From CAVYYW01 sp963772845 (GTDB taxonomy: Bacteria > Bacillota > Bacilli > Bacillales > Sporolactobacillaceae), in NCBI GenBank assembly GCA_963772845.1, contig CAVYYW010000023.1, positions 62,001 through 126,000 on the forward strand: a DNA stretch of 64,000 nucleotides. The letters are read 5' to 3'. Position 1 is the first letter of the stretch. Each line of letters opens with the position of its first letter. The notes below the pieces were generated by a model, which was given only the letters and a program-made list of their open reading frames with translations, was not told the DNA's origin and did not search any database. Both the position numbers and the translations under genes were made by a program. Below, in pieces: positions 35,657-44,661 of the stretch.

Positions 35657-36872
35657 CCACCCTTAAGGCGTAATCAAAGTCATCCGTTGGGATCAGATGG
35701 CCTCTTATACCAAGCCTTTTGAAGGATTCAATATGCCCGAATTCAAGAGAGGTAACGTTTTCCTGGTTTTTCACCAGAAACTGCTCCACTTCAAGCCCCC
35801 GGTAAAGGTACTCCGAGAATAATGTAATCAATTCTTCATCAATCGTCTGTCCGATATAGATGCAAGTCATTTGCTGAGGAATCGCTTTAAGATAATTATG
35901 AAGGATTGCTGCAGGATGATGAGACCCTCTGGGTTCGACTCTTGCCAGATGCTTCATGACCATCCATTGCTGTTGAAGTCCTCCAGCCATCTGAATGTAA
36001 TTCTGTTTTTCATTAATCGTCAACAGTCCTACACCGGCCCCAAGATCAAGCGATCTCTTTGCCAGTGTAGCGGTTAAGGAAACCGATCTCTCAAATGCTT
36101 CTTCAGAAAACAAATTTCTGGACGTTGCATCAAGGACAAACAGGACATCTCTGTTCACCGGAAAGTCAAACTGCTTGGTGACCAGCTTATTGGCTCGTGC
36201 CGTTGCTTTCCAGTCCAGCCAGCTGAGACGGTCGCCTGCCGCGTAATCTCTCACGCTCGAAATGGAGGTTAAATCCATTTCAAATTGTTTACGGGCACGG
36301 CTTGAACCGCCGGAAGTGTGCTCGATCGGCTGCCAGGCAGTGAGCACGGATTGTTTTGGAAAAACTGTGAATTCACTCTGACATGAGAGGGTTATGGATT
36401 TTTGAATCATCCCGAATAAGTCTCCGGTTTTTATGACCACTTCATTAAATGCATGCTCGCCTCTTGGCAAGGAAGGTATTTCATAATGAAAAATAAGGGT
36501 TCGCCGGAAATGCATCGGAAAAAGACCTCTGTAGAGATGGCCGACCTTTCCTCTGTCACGAATGCGTTTCGGAAGACCTTCTTCAATCGCTATATAAAAT
36601 AATGGGAAAGGGAAAGACCTTGTCAGGGTAAGTTTAACCCATGCACTGTCACCAGATTGCAGCTCACCCTTTATATCGATTTCACGTTCAACATGGAAGG
36701 CATTTAGAGGGTATATCCCTAAAAGCAGTGCATATACAAATACCGGAAGATAGGCGTAAAATAAAAACCAGCTTACGAATCCGCCCTGGAACATCGCATA
36801 GCAAAAAGCCAGGAAAAACAGCAGAACGCTTGTTATTAATCCCCACGGCCATCTTTCCTTCAGCGGTTTCAT
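35634..36872 (-). CDS. yeaD: DUF58 (vWA-like) protein YeaD
   Basis: 412 aa with two membrane helices at the N-terminus (about residues 12-50) and the DUF58 signature YAAGDRLSWLDWKATARANKLVTKQF near residue 215, followed by a vWA-like strand DVLFVLDATSRN. DUF58 proteins work with MoxR ATPases such as the gene just upstream. It overlaps yeaC by 4 nt and yebA by 23 nt, so all three are translated together. Confidence 0.92.
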   Translation of the reverse strand: MKPLKERWPWGLITSVLLFFLAFCYAMFQGGFVSWFLFYAYLPVFVYALLLGIYPLNAFHVEREIDIKGELQSGDSAWVKLTLTRSFPFPLFYIAIEEGLPKRIRDRGKVGHLYRGLFPMHFRRTLIFHYEIPSLPRGEHAFNEVVIKTGDLFGMIQKSITLSCQSEFTVFPKQSVLTAWQPIEHTSGGSSRARKQFEMDLTSISSVRDYAAGDRLSWLDWKATARANKLVTKQFDFPVNRDVLFVLDATSRNLFSEEAFERSVSLTATLAKRSLDLGAGVGLLTINEKQNYIQMAGGLQQQWMVMKHLARVEPRGSHHPAAILHNYLKAIPQQMTCIYIGQTIDEELITLFSEYLYRGLEVEQFLVKNQENVTSLEFGHIESFKRLGIRGHLIPTDDFDYALRVGGHRATI

Positions 36873-37840
36873 CCGCTTGTCCCATCCTTTTTGAAGACAG
36901 GAACAACCACACTCTTTATGATGTCTGCAACAACTTTTTCAATTTTTACCTGAGAAAATTTTGCTTCCGGCTTTAAAATCATGCGATGGCTGATAATAAA
37001 TGGAGCAAGGTATTTAATATCATCAGGGATGACGTAAGGTCTGTCATTTAATAAGGCATAAGCTTGGGCAGCTTTATAAAGTCCTAGAGATCCCCTTGGA
37101 CTGACACCCAAATATACATCGTGGTGATGCCGGGTCCGCGTAGTAATTTCAACAATGTATCTTTTTAACGCCTCACCGACGGTTACGTGCTGCGCTTTTT
37201 CCTGCAATGAAATCAGCTCTTCCAAAGACAGAACAGGCTCGATATCATCAATGGGCTGTCCAAACGTCTGCCGGTTTAAAATATCAATCTCTTCATCCCG
37301 CTTAGGATAACCCATAGAAATTTTCATTAAAAACCGGTCAAGCTGAGCTTCAGGCAAGGGAAAGGTCCCTTCATATTCAATCGGATTCTGTGTCGCCAGA
37401 ACAAAGAACGGCGAAGGGAGCTGCCTCGTTAACCCGTCCACCGTTACGCTTCCCTCCTCCATCCCTTCAAGCAAAGCTGCTTGAGTTTTTGGGGATGTCC
37501 TGTTGATTTCATCTGCAAGCACCAGGTTAGCCATTAATGGGCCCGGACGGAATTCAAACATCTGTTCCTTTTGATTATAAATAGACATACCCGTCAAATC
37601 AGACGGCAGCAGATCAGGCGTAAATTGTACCCGCTTAAAATCAGCACCAAGCGATTTTGCTAATGCTCTTACAAGCATGGTTTTCCCAACACCCGGAACA
37701 TCTTCAAGGAGAATATGGCCATTCGCTACTAGTGCCACCACGGCAAGCTCTGCTGCCTGCCTTTTCCCTATCAGTACCTGATCCACGTTGTTTAATACCT
37801 TGGCGATTCTATCATTTAGTGAATCATATTGTATGGCCAA
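36869..37840 (-). CDS. yeaC: MoxR family AAA+ ATPase YeaC
   Basis: 323 aa. Walker A EDVPGVGKTMLVRALAK near residue 45, Walker B NLVLADEINRTSPKTQAALLEGMEE near residue 110, and sensor 1 ATQNPIEYEGTFPLPEAQLDRF. MoxR ATPases are chaperone-like proteins encoded next to DUF58 and transglutaminase genes, exactly as here. First gene of the three-gene operon; the ribosome site GGAGGGAT lies before the ATG. Confidence 0.94.
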   Translation of the reverse strand: MAIQYDSLNDRIAKVLNNVDQVLIGKRQAAELAVVALVANGHILLEDVPGVGKTMLVRALAKSLGADFKRVQFTPDLLPSDLTGMSIYNQKEQMFEFRPGPLMANLVLADEINRTSPKTQAALLEGMEEGSVTVDGLTRQLPSPFFVLATQNPIEYEGTFPLPEAQLDRFLMKISMGYPKRDEEIDILNRQTFGQPIDDIEPVLSLEELISLQEKAQHVTVGEALKRYIVEITTRTRHHHDVYLGVSPRGSLGLYKAAQAYALLNDRPYVIPDDIKYLAPFIISHRMILKPEAKFSQVKIEKVVADIIKSVVVPVFKKDGTSG

Positions 37841-38564
37841 ATGTATCCCTCCAAAGACCTAAATAGTTAGATCAGATAGAAAATTCTGATTACATTATAC
37901 CATACGACCTGCACCGATTATATGTCTATCCTTCAAAATTAGAATTTTTACATCACCTAAATAAACGTTTGTTTAACTAATTGCGCCAGTCTTTTAGCAA
38001 ATTAAAAAGCGGCGCAAGGAAAAGTTCTCACTTTCCTCACGCCGCCGGCTATCTATTATATAGACTGTGTGCCATACATTGAAAGCGGAAAGACCCTCGC
38101 TTTCCACGGGACGGCCACAGCTAACTTTGGCTTGGTTTCTTTGTTTGCCAAAGTGGATCCGAGCGCGTGCTACTTCCGTAGGACTTGAAACAGCATCTTT
38201 AGTCCGCTTCGCACGAAGAAAATGCAAAGCATTTTCGAGGAGTCTCGGGTATTTCTAGCTTTCAATTAGGGCTTGCGCATTTTCAAGGATCACGCGCCTT
38301 TCGCCACACTCAACGCATTGGTTGCCTAGTAATCTGCTTTAGAAATCATTTAGATATTCAGCGGCTATTAATGGATGATGTGCCGTCTTAAATTTTCCAG
38401 CAGCACACCGAGTGAACGTAGGAAACCTCTAAGTCGACTTTTTCAGTGGCCATATTAGCGAGCCAAGCGAGACCCCGCAGCCACAACAGATCATGCGGAT
38501 CGCCCGCGAAAAGTAAGCGTTATTTTCACTATGACCTTTACGAAAACAGTCCTTTAATTAGAAA
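37841..38564. other. Gene-free interval with repeats
   Basis: 720 bp between yeaC and the KGG protein. No coding frame of merit. Holds repeat A copy 3 (38085-38260). A segment around 38405-38450 (ACCGAGTGAAC, AAACCTCTA, ACTTTTTCAGTGGCCA) recurs at 2573-2620. Confidence 0.6.
38085..38260. repeat. Dispersed repeat family A, copy 3
   Basis: Core TCGCTTTCCACGGGACGG, CAGCTAACTTTGGCTTGG, TTTGCCAAAGTGGATC, GCGCGTGCTACTTCCG, in the same orientation as copies 1 and 2. It is more diverged at its right end, where it runs into CTTCGCACGAAGAAAATGC. That word also occurs, inverted, at 44080-44100. Confidence 0.7.
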
Positions 38565-38843
38565 TTAATTGTTGTTTTGATTGCTGCTATTTGAATTGCT
38601 GCTATTTGAATTGCCGCTCGAAGCACGGCCGCCTTTTTCACCGATTTTCTCATAGAATTCCTTATTATGTTCTTTGGAAGTCGCTTCTCCGCCTTTTTGA
38701 CCGATCTCTTCATAGAATTCTTTATCGTGATTGCGGGCAGTTTTATTTCCGCCTTTTTTCCCTGCTTCTTCGTAGCTCATTGTGCTGTTGTTTGAATTAT
38801 TATTGTTTGAGTTATTGTTGCTTGAGTTATTGTTGTTAGCCAA
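38565..38843 (-). CDS. KGG-repeat stress protein (GsiB/Con-10-like)
   Basis: 92-aa hydrophilic protein. Three KGG repeats, each about 20 residues (YEEAGKKGGNKTA, YEEIGQKGGEATS, YEKIGEKGGRASS), match the stress-induced acidophilic repeat family that includes B. subtilis GsiB. Both ends are poly-Asn/Ser tracts. The start is a TTG at 38843 with GAGAGG 6 nt upstream; the longer frame from 38864 starts inside the ribosome site. Expected role: general stress or desiccation protection. Asn-rich flanks suggest slippage-prone sequence. Confidence 0.85.
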   Translation of the reverse strand: MANNNNSSNNNSNNNNSNNSTMSYEEAGKKGGNKTARNHDKEFYEEIGQKGGEATSKEHNKEFYEKIGEKGGRASSGNSNSSNSNSSNQNNN

Positions 38844-38972
38844 ATTAATCCTCTCCCTTTTCAAATTTCGAATTTAAAGTTAAAAGATCATGCTTTGCTA
38901 AACCTCTCTATTCACCTCCCACACAGGATAATAGCCAAGTCAGTTGGGACTTAAAAAAATTTATAATAAAAA

Positions 38973-39022
38973 ATGAGCCGGAAAGGACACAGTAAAAACG
39001 TGTCTTCCCCAGCTCATAATTT
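38973..39022 (-). terminator. Likely terminator of the DUF2294 gene
   Basis: Long hairpin with outer stem ATGAGC/GCTCAT and inner stem GGACAC/GTGTC; on the minus strand it is followed by ATTTTTTATT. It lies about 200 nt after the stop at 39225. Confidence 0.6.
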
Positions 39023-39224
39023 AGCGCTATAGTCTAATTATTTCCGCAGGTGCTTTATTCATAAATTTAATTTCATTAAGAAATGATTTGATGCCTTTTA
39101 ATAGAAAACCAAGCTTTTTTATCTTGGCTATATTAGAAATTACCCGGCCTAAAATTAATTAAACATATATTTATAATTTTTTCCTAACTTTTTAAAAACT
39201 GCCTATACAAAGCGCTTTGAAGGT

Positions 39225-39941
39225 TTATATTTTATTCGGTTTCAAAATATAGATGATATAACTCCTATCTTCGTCAAAATCCCAATCTACAAAGATATCA
39301 GTAACAGGGGTATTCAAAATGCCTTCACTGACTTGTTTTTCAAGCAGTCTTTTTTCGAGCTGTCTTTTACTAAGACGAAGTTGTTCCCTGAATCCTGAAC
39401 GAATCAATTCTTTTTCAATTTCGACCAGAACACCTTTTCTTTCAACAACAAGTGTCCGGTCATTCAGATAAAGCGACTCAACTTTATCTGGAACCTTTTC
39501 TGCCTTTTTGCTCACCCTGATCACTTCGTCATGTACGGCTTTTTTCTGAGAATAATCCGGATAAGAGTCGAATTTCTCTTCTTTATTATTTGGTTTAATG
39601 ACCCCAAACACGATGCCCGAACGATCCTTTAATGACCAATCGTAATACATTTTGTCAACTTGAATAGACGCCGTCTCAAGCAGCTTAGCTTTAATTTCAG
39701 GAATCAGCTCCTGCATTAATAAATCACGGGTTTCCTCTACCTTTAGATGATTTTTTTTGCGGACTAACACCTGTTCCATTGGCGTTAAAAAATCACGGAG
39801 ATAGATTGTGACAAAGGGTTTTTCGATAGAGACATATACAGAAGCGGGCCCTTTCCCAAAATTATCCCGAAACAATTTGCCTGTAAAACTTGCCAATTCC
39901 TTATAAACCGCTCTTTCGTCTAATGATTCCTCAGTTTTCAT
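39225..39941 (-). CDS. DUF2294 domain protein (two copies of the domain)
   Basis: 238 aa. The first half (YKELASFTGKLFRDNFGKGPASVYVSIEKPFV) matches the DUF2294 pattern, and the second half repeats it more loosely (VIRVSKKAEKVPDKVESLYLNDRTLVV; ITDIFVDWDFDEDRSYIIYIL against VDKMYYDWSLKDRSGIVFGV). No signal peptide or membrane helix. DUF2294 proteins have no settled role; some have been linked to Na+-stimulated processes. It is divergent from hxlR with 240 bp between. Confidence 0.8.
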   Translation of the reverse strand: MKTEESLDERAVYKELASFTGKLFRDNFGKGPASVYVSIEKPFVTIYLRDFLTPMEQVLVRKKNHLKVEETRDLLMQELIPEIKAKLLETASIQVDKMYYDWSLKDRSGIVFGVIKPNNKEEKFDSYPDYSQKKAVHDEVIRVSKKAEKVPDKVESLYLNDRTLVVERKGVLVEIEKELIRSGFREQLRLSKRQLEKRLLEKQVSEGILNTPVTDIFVDWDFDEDRSYIIYILKPNKI

Positions 39942-40181
39942 GGAATATAGAATGCCTCCTCACTATTAAAATTCATACTATAAATTTCCACAAAACCACA
40001 CTGTTTAAACAGCCTTTTTGTGGAATTGAAGGCTCTTAGCTGACCTTACAGGGTAAATAAATTTTACAAAAGATAAAATTCTTCTTATACTTTTGGTATC
40101 AATGATTATAATACATGTTATTAATAACTATAGTGTCCAAAAATATACTGTTATCACGATTGATTAGGGAGGAGAAAATAA

Positions 40182-40556
40182 ATGGGTCACGTCTGCGAAA
40201 GGCAATTTAATTGTGAAAAAGAACTTACCCTCGCTGTCATAGGAGGAAAATGGAAAATGCTGATCCTCTGGCATCTTGGAAAAAGCGGCACAAAACGATT
40301 TAATGAATTAAAAAGACTGATTCCTGGTATCACTCAACGAATGCTCGTTACACAGCTTCGCGAGCTGGAGTCCGATTTCATTGTTCACCGGGAGGTCTAT
40401 CCTGTCGTCCCACCAAAAGTCGAATATTCCTTGACGCCACAAGGCAAAACACTTATGCCTATACTTGAAAAGATGTATGACTGGGGTAAATCCTATAAAG
40501 ATTATTTGGAGGAACACGTCCCTGGCACCATTTCTATAAATGACGATGCTAAATAA
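40182..40556 (+). CDS. hxlR: HxlR family transcriptional regulator
   Basis: 124-aa winged-helix protein. It has the family signature CEKELTLAVIGGKWKMLILWHL, the helix-turn-helix LIPGITQRMLVTQLRELE and the wing segment YPVVPPKVEYSLTPQG. In B. subtilis HxlR activates hxlAB in response to formaldehyde. Here it directly precedes hxlA in the same direction and ends in its own terminator. The ribosome site GGGAGGAG is 8 nt from the ATG. Confidence 0.93.
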   Translation: MGHVCERQFNCEKELTLAVIGGKWKMLILWHLGKSGTKRFNELKRLIPGITQRMLVTQLRELESDFIVHREVYPVVPPKVEYSLTPQGKTLMPILEKMYDWGKSYKDYLEEHVPGTISINDDAK

Positions 40557-40572
40557 CGAACCTATAGTGAAG

Positions 40573-40604
40573 CAGAGAGAGTGTCTTATTCTCTCTGTTT
40601 TTTT
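40573..40604 (+). terminator. Terminator of hxlR
   Basis: CAGAGAGAG-tgtcttat-TCTCTCTG followed by TTTTTTT, 16 nt after the hxlR stop. The same hairpin forms the turning points of the inverted array downstream (about 41100, 41625 and 42175). Confidence 0.9.
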
Positions 40605-40663
40605 ACTTTATACATTTCACGGTATACTTTTAATCACTATATGTTTTAAGTGTGCGTACTTGT

Positions 40664-40693
40664 AATAAGTATTCTAAGGATTATATACTTTTT
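40664..40693 (+). promoter_or_regulatory. Candidate hxlA promoter
   Basis: TTGTAA, 18-nt spacer, TATACT, about 40 nt before the first hxlA ATG. The motif is copied in each forward arm of the array. The upstream GGTATACTTTTAATCACTATATG is a candidate HxlR site by position only. Confidence 0.5.
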
Positions 40694-40731
40694 ATTGCAC
40701 CAGGAAATTGATCAAAAGGAGAAATGCAAAA

Positions 40732-40998
40732 ATGAAATTACAATTAGCATTAGATCTCGTAAACATCCCCCAAGCGATTGAGCTTGTTAAAGAAGTAGAG
40801 GAACACATTGATATCGTTGAACTTGGAACACCAGTCATCAACAAGGAAGGTCTTAAAGCCGTTGAAGAAATGAAAGCTGCTTTCCACGTAAGAAGCTGCA
40901 ATCCAGTCACTGCCATAAATGCGTTGCTACTGCAGATAAATGGTTTGGGTGAAGAGATTAATGTTGATATTCTCCTACTGATCGATTTCCTGGTGTAA
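40732..40998 (+). pseudogene. Truncated hxlA copy (first 50 codons) at the left end of the array
   Basis: The ATG at 40732 starts a perfect HxlA N-terminus (MKLQLALDLVNIPQAIEL through EGLKAVEEMKAAF), then leaves the family after about codon 51 and runs to a chance stop at 40998. Two more copies (ATG at 41245 and 41776) break within 20 codons. These are remnants, not working enzymes. Confidence 0.85.
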
Positions 40999-42320
40999 TA
41001 AAAAGTATATAATTTAGATATTTAGCGCATGCGCTTTTAACACTATAGTGATGAAAAAGTATAAAGTGAAATGTATAAAGTGAAAAAAACAGAGAGAATG
41101 AGGTTCTCTCACTGTTTTTTTACTTTATACATTTCACGGTATACTTTTCATCACTATATGTTTTAAATGTGCGTACTTGCAATAAATATTCTAAGATTAT
41201 ATACTTTTTATTGCACGAGGAAATTGATAAAGGAGAAATGCCAAATGAAATTACAATTAGGATTAGATCGCTTAAACATCCCAAGAGATTGAGCTTGTTA
41301 AAGAAGTAGAGGAACACATTGATATCGTTGAACTGGAACTCCAGAATCAAAAGGAAGGCAGAAGATTTGTGCAAAGCTTTTAAGACCTTCCTTTTAATGA
41401 CTGGAGATATAAGTTAAAAGATATCAATGTGTTACTCTACTTCTTTAACAAGCTCAATGCTTTGAGATTTGAAGAGATCTAATGCTAATTGTAATTTCAT
41501 TTGGCACCTCTCCTTTTGATAAAGGAACGCTATAATCTTAGAATATTTATTGCAAGTACGCACATTTAAAACATATAGTGATGAAAAGTATACGGTGAAA
41601 TGTATAAAGTAAAAAAACAGAGAGAATGAGGTGCTCTCTCTGTTTTTTTACTTTATACATTTCACGGTATACTTTTCATCACTATATGTTTTAAATGTGC
41701 GTACTTGCAATAAATATTCTAAGATTATATACTTTTTATTGCACGAGGAAATTGATACAAAAGGAGAAATGCCAAATGAAATTACAATTAGCATTAGATC
41801 TCGTAAACATGCCCGCAAGAGATTGAGCTTGTTAAAGAAGTAGAGGAACACATTGATATCGTTGAACTTGGAACTCCAGTCATCAACAAGGAAGGTCTTA
41901 AAGAGTTGAAGAAATGAAAGATGATTTTGTTGATGACTTGGAGTTATAAGTTAAAAGATATAGCAATATGTTTCTCTACTTCTTTAACAAGATGTGGAAT
42001 GGGGGGATGTTTAAGAGATCTAATTGTAATTTCATTTGGCATTTCTCTTTTGATCAATTTATGGTGCAATAAAAGTATATAATCTTAGAATATTTATTCA
42101 AGTAAGCACAGATTAAAACATATAGTGATGAAAAGTATAAGGTGAAATGTATAAAGTAAAAAAACAGAGAGAAAAGGGATTCTCTCTGTTTTCTTACTTA
42201 ATGAATTTAACGGTATACTTTTTATCACTATGTGCTTTAAGTGTGTGTACTTGTAATATATATTCTAAGGATATATACTTCTTTATGCACCAGGAAACTG
42301 AGCAAAAGGAGAAATGCCAA

Positions 42321-42965
42321 ATGAAATTACAATTAGCATTAGATCTTGTAAACATCCCCCAAGCGATCGAGCTTAGTTAAAGAAGTAGAGGATCATATTG
42401 ATATCGTTGAACTTGGAACACCAGTCATCAACAAGGAAGGTCTTAAAGCTGTTGAAAGAAATGAAAGCTGCTTTCCCTAACCTAGAAGTCCTTGCTGATG
42501 TTAAAATTATGGATGCAGCCGGACATGAAGTCGGACAAGCCTCTGACGCTGGTGCAGACATTGTGACAATTCTAGGTCAGGCTGAAGACGCTTCAATCAA
42601 AGGTGCAGTAGAAGAAGCGAAGAAACGGGGCAAAAAAATTCTCGTAGATATGATTGCTGTAAAAGATATCAAAAAACGTGCAGCTGAGCTTGATGAATTA
42701 GGCGCTGACTATATTTGCGTCCACACAGGCTATGATCTGCAAGCTGAAGGCAAGGATTCTTTCGAAGACCTTCGCACAATCAAAAGCGTTGTAAAAAACT
42801 CTAAGATTGCCATCGCAGGCGGCATTAAGCTTGAAACCGTTGCGGAAGTCATCAAAGAACAGCCGGACCTCATCGTTGTTGGCGGCGGAATCACAAGCAA
42901 AGATGACAAAAAATCAGAAGCAGCTCAAGATTCAACAACTTATTAAAGAAGGCGCGACTGCATAA
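42321..42965 (+). pseudogene. hxlA: 3-hexulose-6-phosphate synthase HxlA, three single-base insertions
   Basis: Aldolase condensing formaldehyde with ribulose-5-phosphate, first step of the ribulose monophosphate route. The ATG at 42321 begins MKLQLALDLVNIPQAIEL. Extra bases near 42376 (after GAGCTT), near 42454 (in GTTGAAAG) and near 42930 (in CTCAAG) break the frame; removing them restores a normal protein of about 213 aa with LADVKIMDAAGHEVGQASDA, KKILVDMIAVKD, DYICVHTGYDLQAEG and VVGGGITSKDDKK. The central 180 codons are intact. hxlB follows at once, so I suspect sequence errors in a real gene. Confidence 0.88.
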
Positions 42966-42966
42966 C

Positions 42967-43521
42967 ATGCAAATCTCCGAGTACACAGCTGAAATTCTTA
43001 CTGAGCTGAAGCGTACCTTGGACCGCATCAATGATGAGGATGCTGAAAAACTGGCTGAAGGCATATTACAAGCCAAAAAAGTTTTCGTAGCCGGCGGCGG
43101 ACGCTCCGGTTTCATGGCGAAGTCGTTCGTCATGCGCATGATGCATGTGGGTCTTGAACCTTACGTTGTCGGTGAAACCGTCACACCGAATCTGGAATCC
43201 GATGATATATTCATCGTTGGTTCCGGATCGGGTGAGACACAAAGCCTGGCTGCGATGACTGAGAAAGCCAAGGACATTGGTGCCACAGTTGCTGCTGTAA
43301 CGACCAATCCTGACTCAACAATCGGCCGATTAGCGGATATCAAAATTGAACTTCCTGCTCAGGCAAAAGCAGACGGGAACAGCGGAAAGTCGATTCAGCC
43401 GATGGGCTCCCTGTTCGAACAGTCTCTGTTACTTTTTTACGATGCCGTGATCTTACGATTTATGGAGAAAAAAGGATTGGACTCAGACACCATGTACGGC
43501 AGACACGCCAATTTAGAATAG
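42967..43521 (+). CDS. hxlB: 6-phospho-3-hexuloisomerase HxlB
   Basis: 184-aa SIS-domain isomerase converting 3-hexulose-6-phosphate to fructose-6-phosphate, second step of formaldehyde fixation/detoxification. It has FVAGGGRSGFMAKSFVMRMMH near residue 38, DIFIVGSGSGETQSL (phosphosugar-binding SGSGET) and VAAVTTNPDSTIGRLAD. It starts 1 nt after the hxlA stop, so expression depends on hxlA translation. Length is normal. Confidence 0.95.
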   Translation: MQISEYTAEILTELKRTLDRINDEDAEKLAEGILQAKKVFVAGGGRSGFMAKSFVMRMMHVGLEPYVVGETVTPNLESDDIFIVGSGSGETQSLAAMTEKAKDIGATVAAVTTNPDSTIGRLADIKIELPAQAKADGNSGKSIQPMGSLFEQSLLLFYDAVILRFMEKKGLDSDTMYGRHANLE

Positions 43522-43537
43522 AAGTTAAGACTAAGGA

Positions 43538-43567
43538 AAAAGGGAGGCCGGATGGCTTCCCTTTTTT
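43538..43567 (+). terminator. Terminator of hxlAB
   Basis: AAAAGGGAGGCC-ggat-GGCTTCCCTTTTTT hairpin with T-run, 17 nt after the hxlB stop. Confidence 0.88.
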
Positions 43568-43569
43568 AT

Positions 43570-43830
43570 GTCATTTGATCAAATTATGGGAAGTGGCGGG
43601 CAAATCCCGAGAAGTGGCAGGCAAACTACTGGAAGTGGCGGGCAAATGACCGAAAGTGGCAGACAAATCAGCTGAGCGGGCAATAACCTTCGAATGGGAA
43701 CGGTCCCACACCATCTTGAAGAACGTTCTAGACCAATTCGGAAGCTGATTTCGCATAGATCTTTACTAAATCAGCTTAAATCTATGAAAAATCAAAAGAA
43801 ATGCCGATTTTTCATTCCTTATTTTATTTG
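43570..43830. repeat. Dispersed repeat family B, copy 3 (inverted), with a short tandem motif
   Basis: Contains four copies of GAAGTGGCRGRCAAA spaced about 20-22 bp (43591, 43612, 43631, 43652), then GGGAACGGTCCCA, CGGAAGCTGATTTCGC, AAATCAGCTT and GAAAAATC. This is the inverse of the block order at 20600-20800. A reading frame on the minus strand (43571-43756) is only the translation of this repeat. Confidence 0.65.
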
Positions 43831-44229
43831 AATTTATTAAAAGGCAGCTGGAACGGTGCGGCAGAGCGCACCGCACATTATTTATGATCTTAAATAGCTC
43901 AGTCTGGTTCCTTGAAATTCCACTAGATTTCTAAAGGCTGAAATCCATTTGCAAAGAAAGACCGAGCTGCCGGGAACGTTCGAAACTCCTCAAAAAATAC
44001 TCAGTGTATTATTGAAAAAATGGCAATTCCCTAGAATTTTATAGATAACAAGTTTTTCCATTTTATCATCAATTGCTTCGCATTTTCTTCGTGCGATGTG
44101 GATGCTGTTTCTAGGCTGGCAGGATCAGCGTGGTTGCCACTAAAAAGTCCAGTTAGAAGTTTCCCCTACTCACTCGGCTGTGCTTCTGGAAACTTGAGGT
44201 GCCACGTGATCCGCTAATGGCCGCTGAAG

Positions 44230-44590
44230 ATCTATAGCCATAATTGACTTCTAAAGGAGATTACATAACGTTGATTGAAGCGGATGGCACGAGACTCCAC
44301 AGTCACAACGTCTTATGCGAGGAGGCTTGCGGAGCGCCTTCGGAAAGCGAGGGTATTTCAGCTTTCAATGTATGCCATCGCATTTTCTTCGTACGATGCG
44401 GAATCATCTGGACACCTATAAGTTGATTGAAGCGGAGGGCGCGAGACTCCAGCGGGACCAGCACGCGTCCGAAGATCCACTTTGGTGCACAAAGAAACCA
44501 CGCCAAAGTTAGCTGAGGCCGTGCCCGCGGAAAGCGAGCAGCCTAAAGCGGCAATCAATAACCACGACGGCGAGCGGGGGACTTTTTCAG
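44230..44590. repeat. Dispersed repeat family A, copy 4 (inverted) plus a degenerate neighbour
   Basis: 44430-44590 is the reverse complement of the core in copies 1-3: GCGAGACTCCAGCGGGACC, AGCACGCGTCCGAAGATCC, ACTTTGG...CCAAAGTTAGC, TGAGGCCGTGCCCGCGG. Just before it, 44270-44400 holds a more decayed relative. Read on the plus strand, 44482-44560 gives the peptide HKETTPKLAEAVP also found upstream of pcrB; this is repeat-derived, not a gene. The remaining interval 43831-44229 shows nothing else I recognise. Confidence 0.75.
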
Positions 44591-44632
44591 TGACCTCATG
44601 TGCCATTTCGTTCGCACAGCAAAATACAAGAA

Positions 44633-44657
44633 AAAAGGACAGCCCTCCGGCTATCCT
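44633..44657 (-). terminator. Terminator of the SRPBCC gene
   Basis: Minus-strand AGGATAGCC-ggag-GGCTGTCCT followed by six T, 5 nt after the stop at 44662. Confidence 0.88.
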
Positions 44658-44661
44658 CCTT

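Larger units (their letters stand above)
40590..42320. repeat. Alternating direct/inverted array of the hxlA promoter and 5' coding region
   Basis: Seven related arms in alternating orientation: forward (about 40590-40890), reverse (40975-41096), forward (41100-41372), reverse (41373-41625), forward (41626-41920), reverse (41921-42172), then the forward copy that continues into full hxlA (from 42173). Each arm spans from the TTTTTACTTTATACATTTCAC block through ACTATATGTTTTAA, the ribosome site AAGGAGAAATG and roughly the first 40-55 codons of hxlA. Turning points are the CAGAGAGA hairpin on one side and the AAGGAAGGTCTT area of hxlA on the other. Copies differ by several percent, with many one-base indels. 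Confidence 0.92.

Noticed and set aside
41245..41851. Additional functional hxlA paralogues in the array
   Set aside because: Each copy loses frame within about 20-50 codons and is followed by an inverted arm; none can encode the aldolase.
43571..43756. 61-aa minus-strand frame rich in LPATS-like words
   Set aside because: Translation of the short tandem motif of repeat family B; the LPATS look is coincidental and there is no signal peptide or membrane anchor.
44230..44590. Overlapping frames on both strands near 44.3-44.6 kb
   Set aside because: All fall in repeat family A; the shared peptide with the pcrB leader comes from the repeat.
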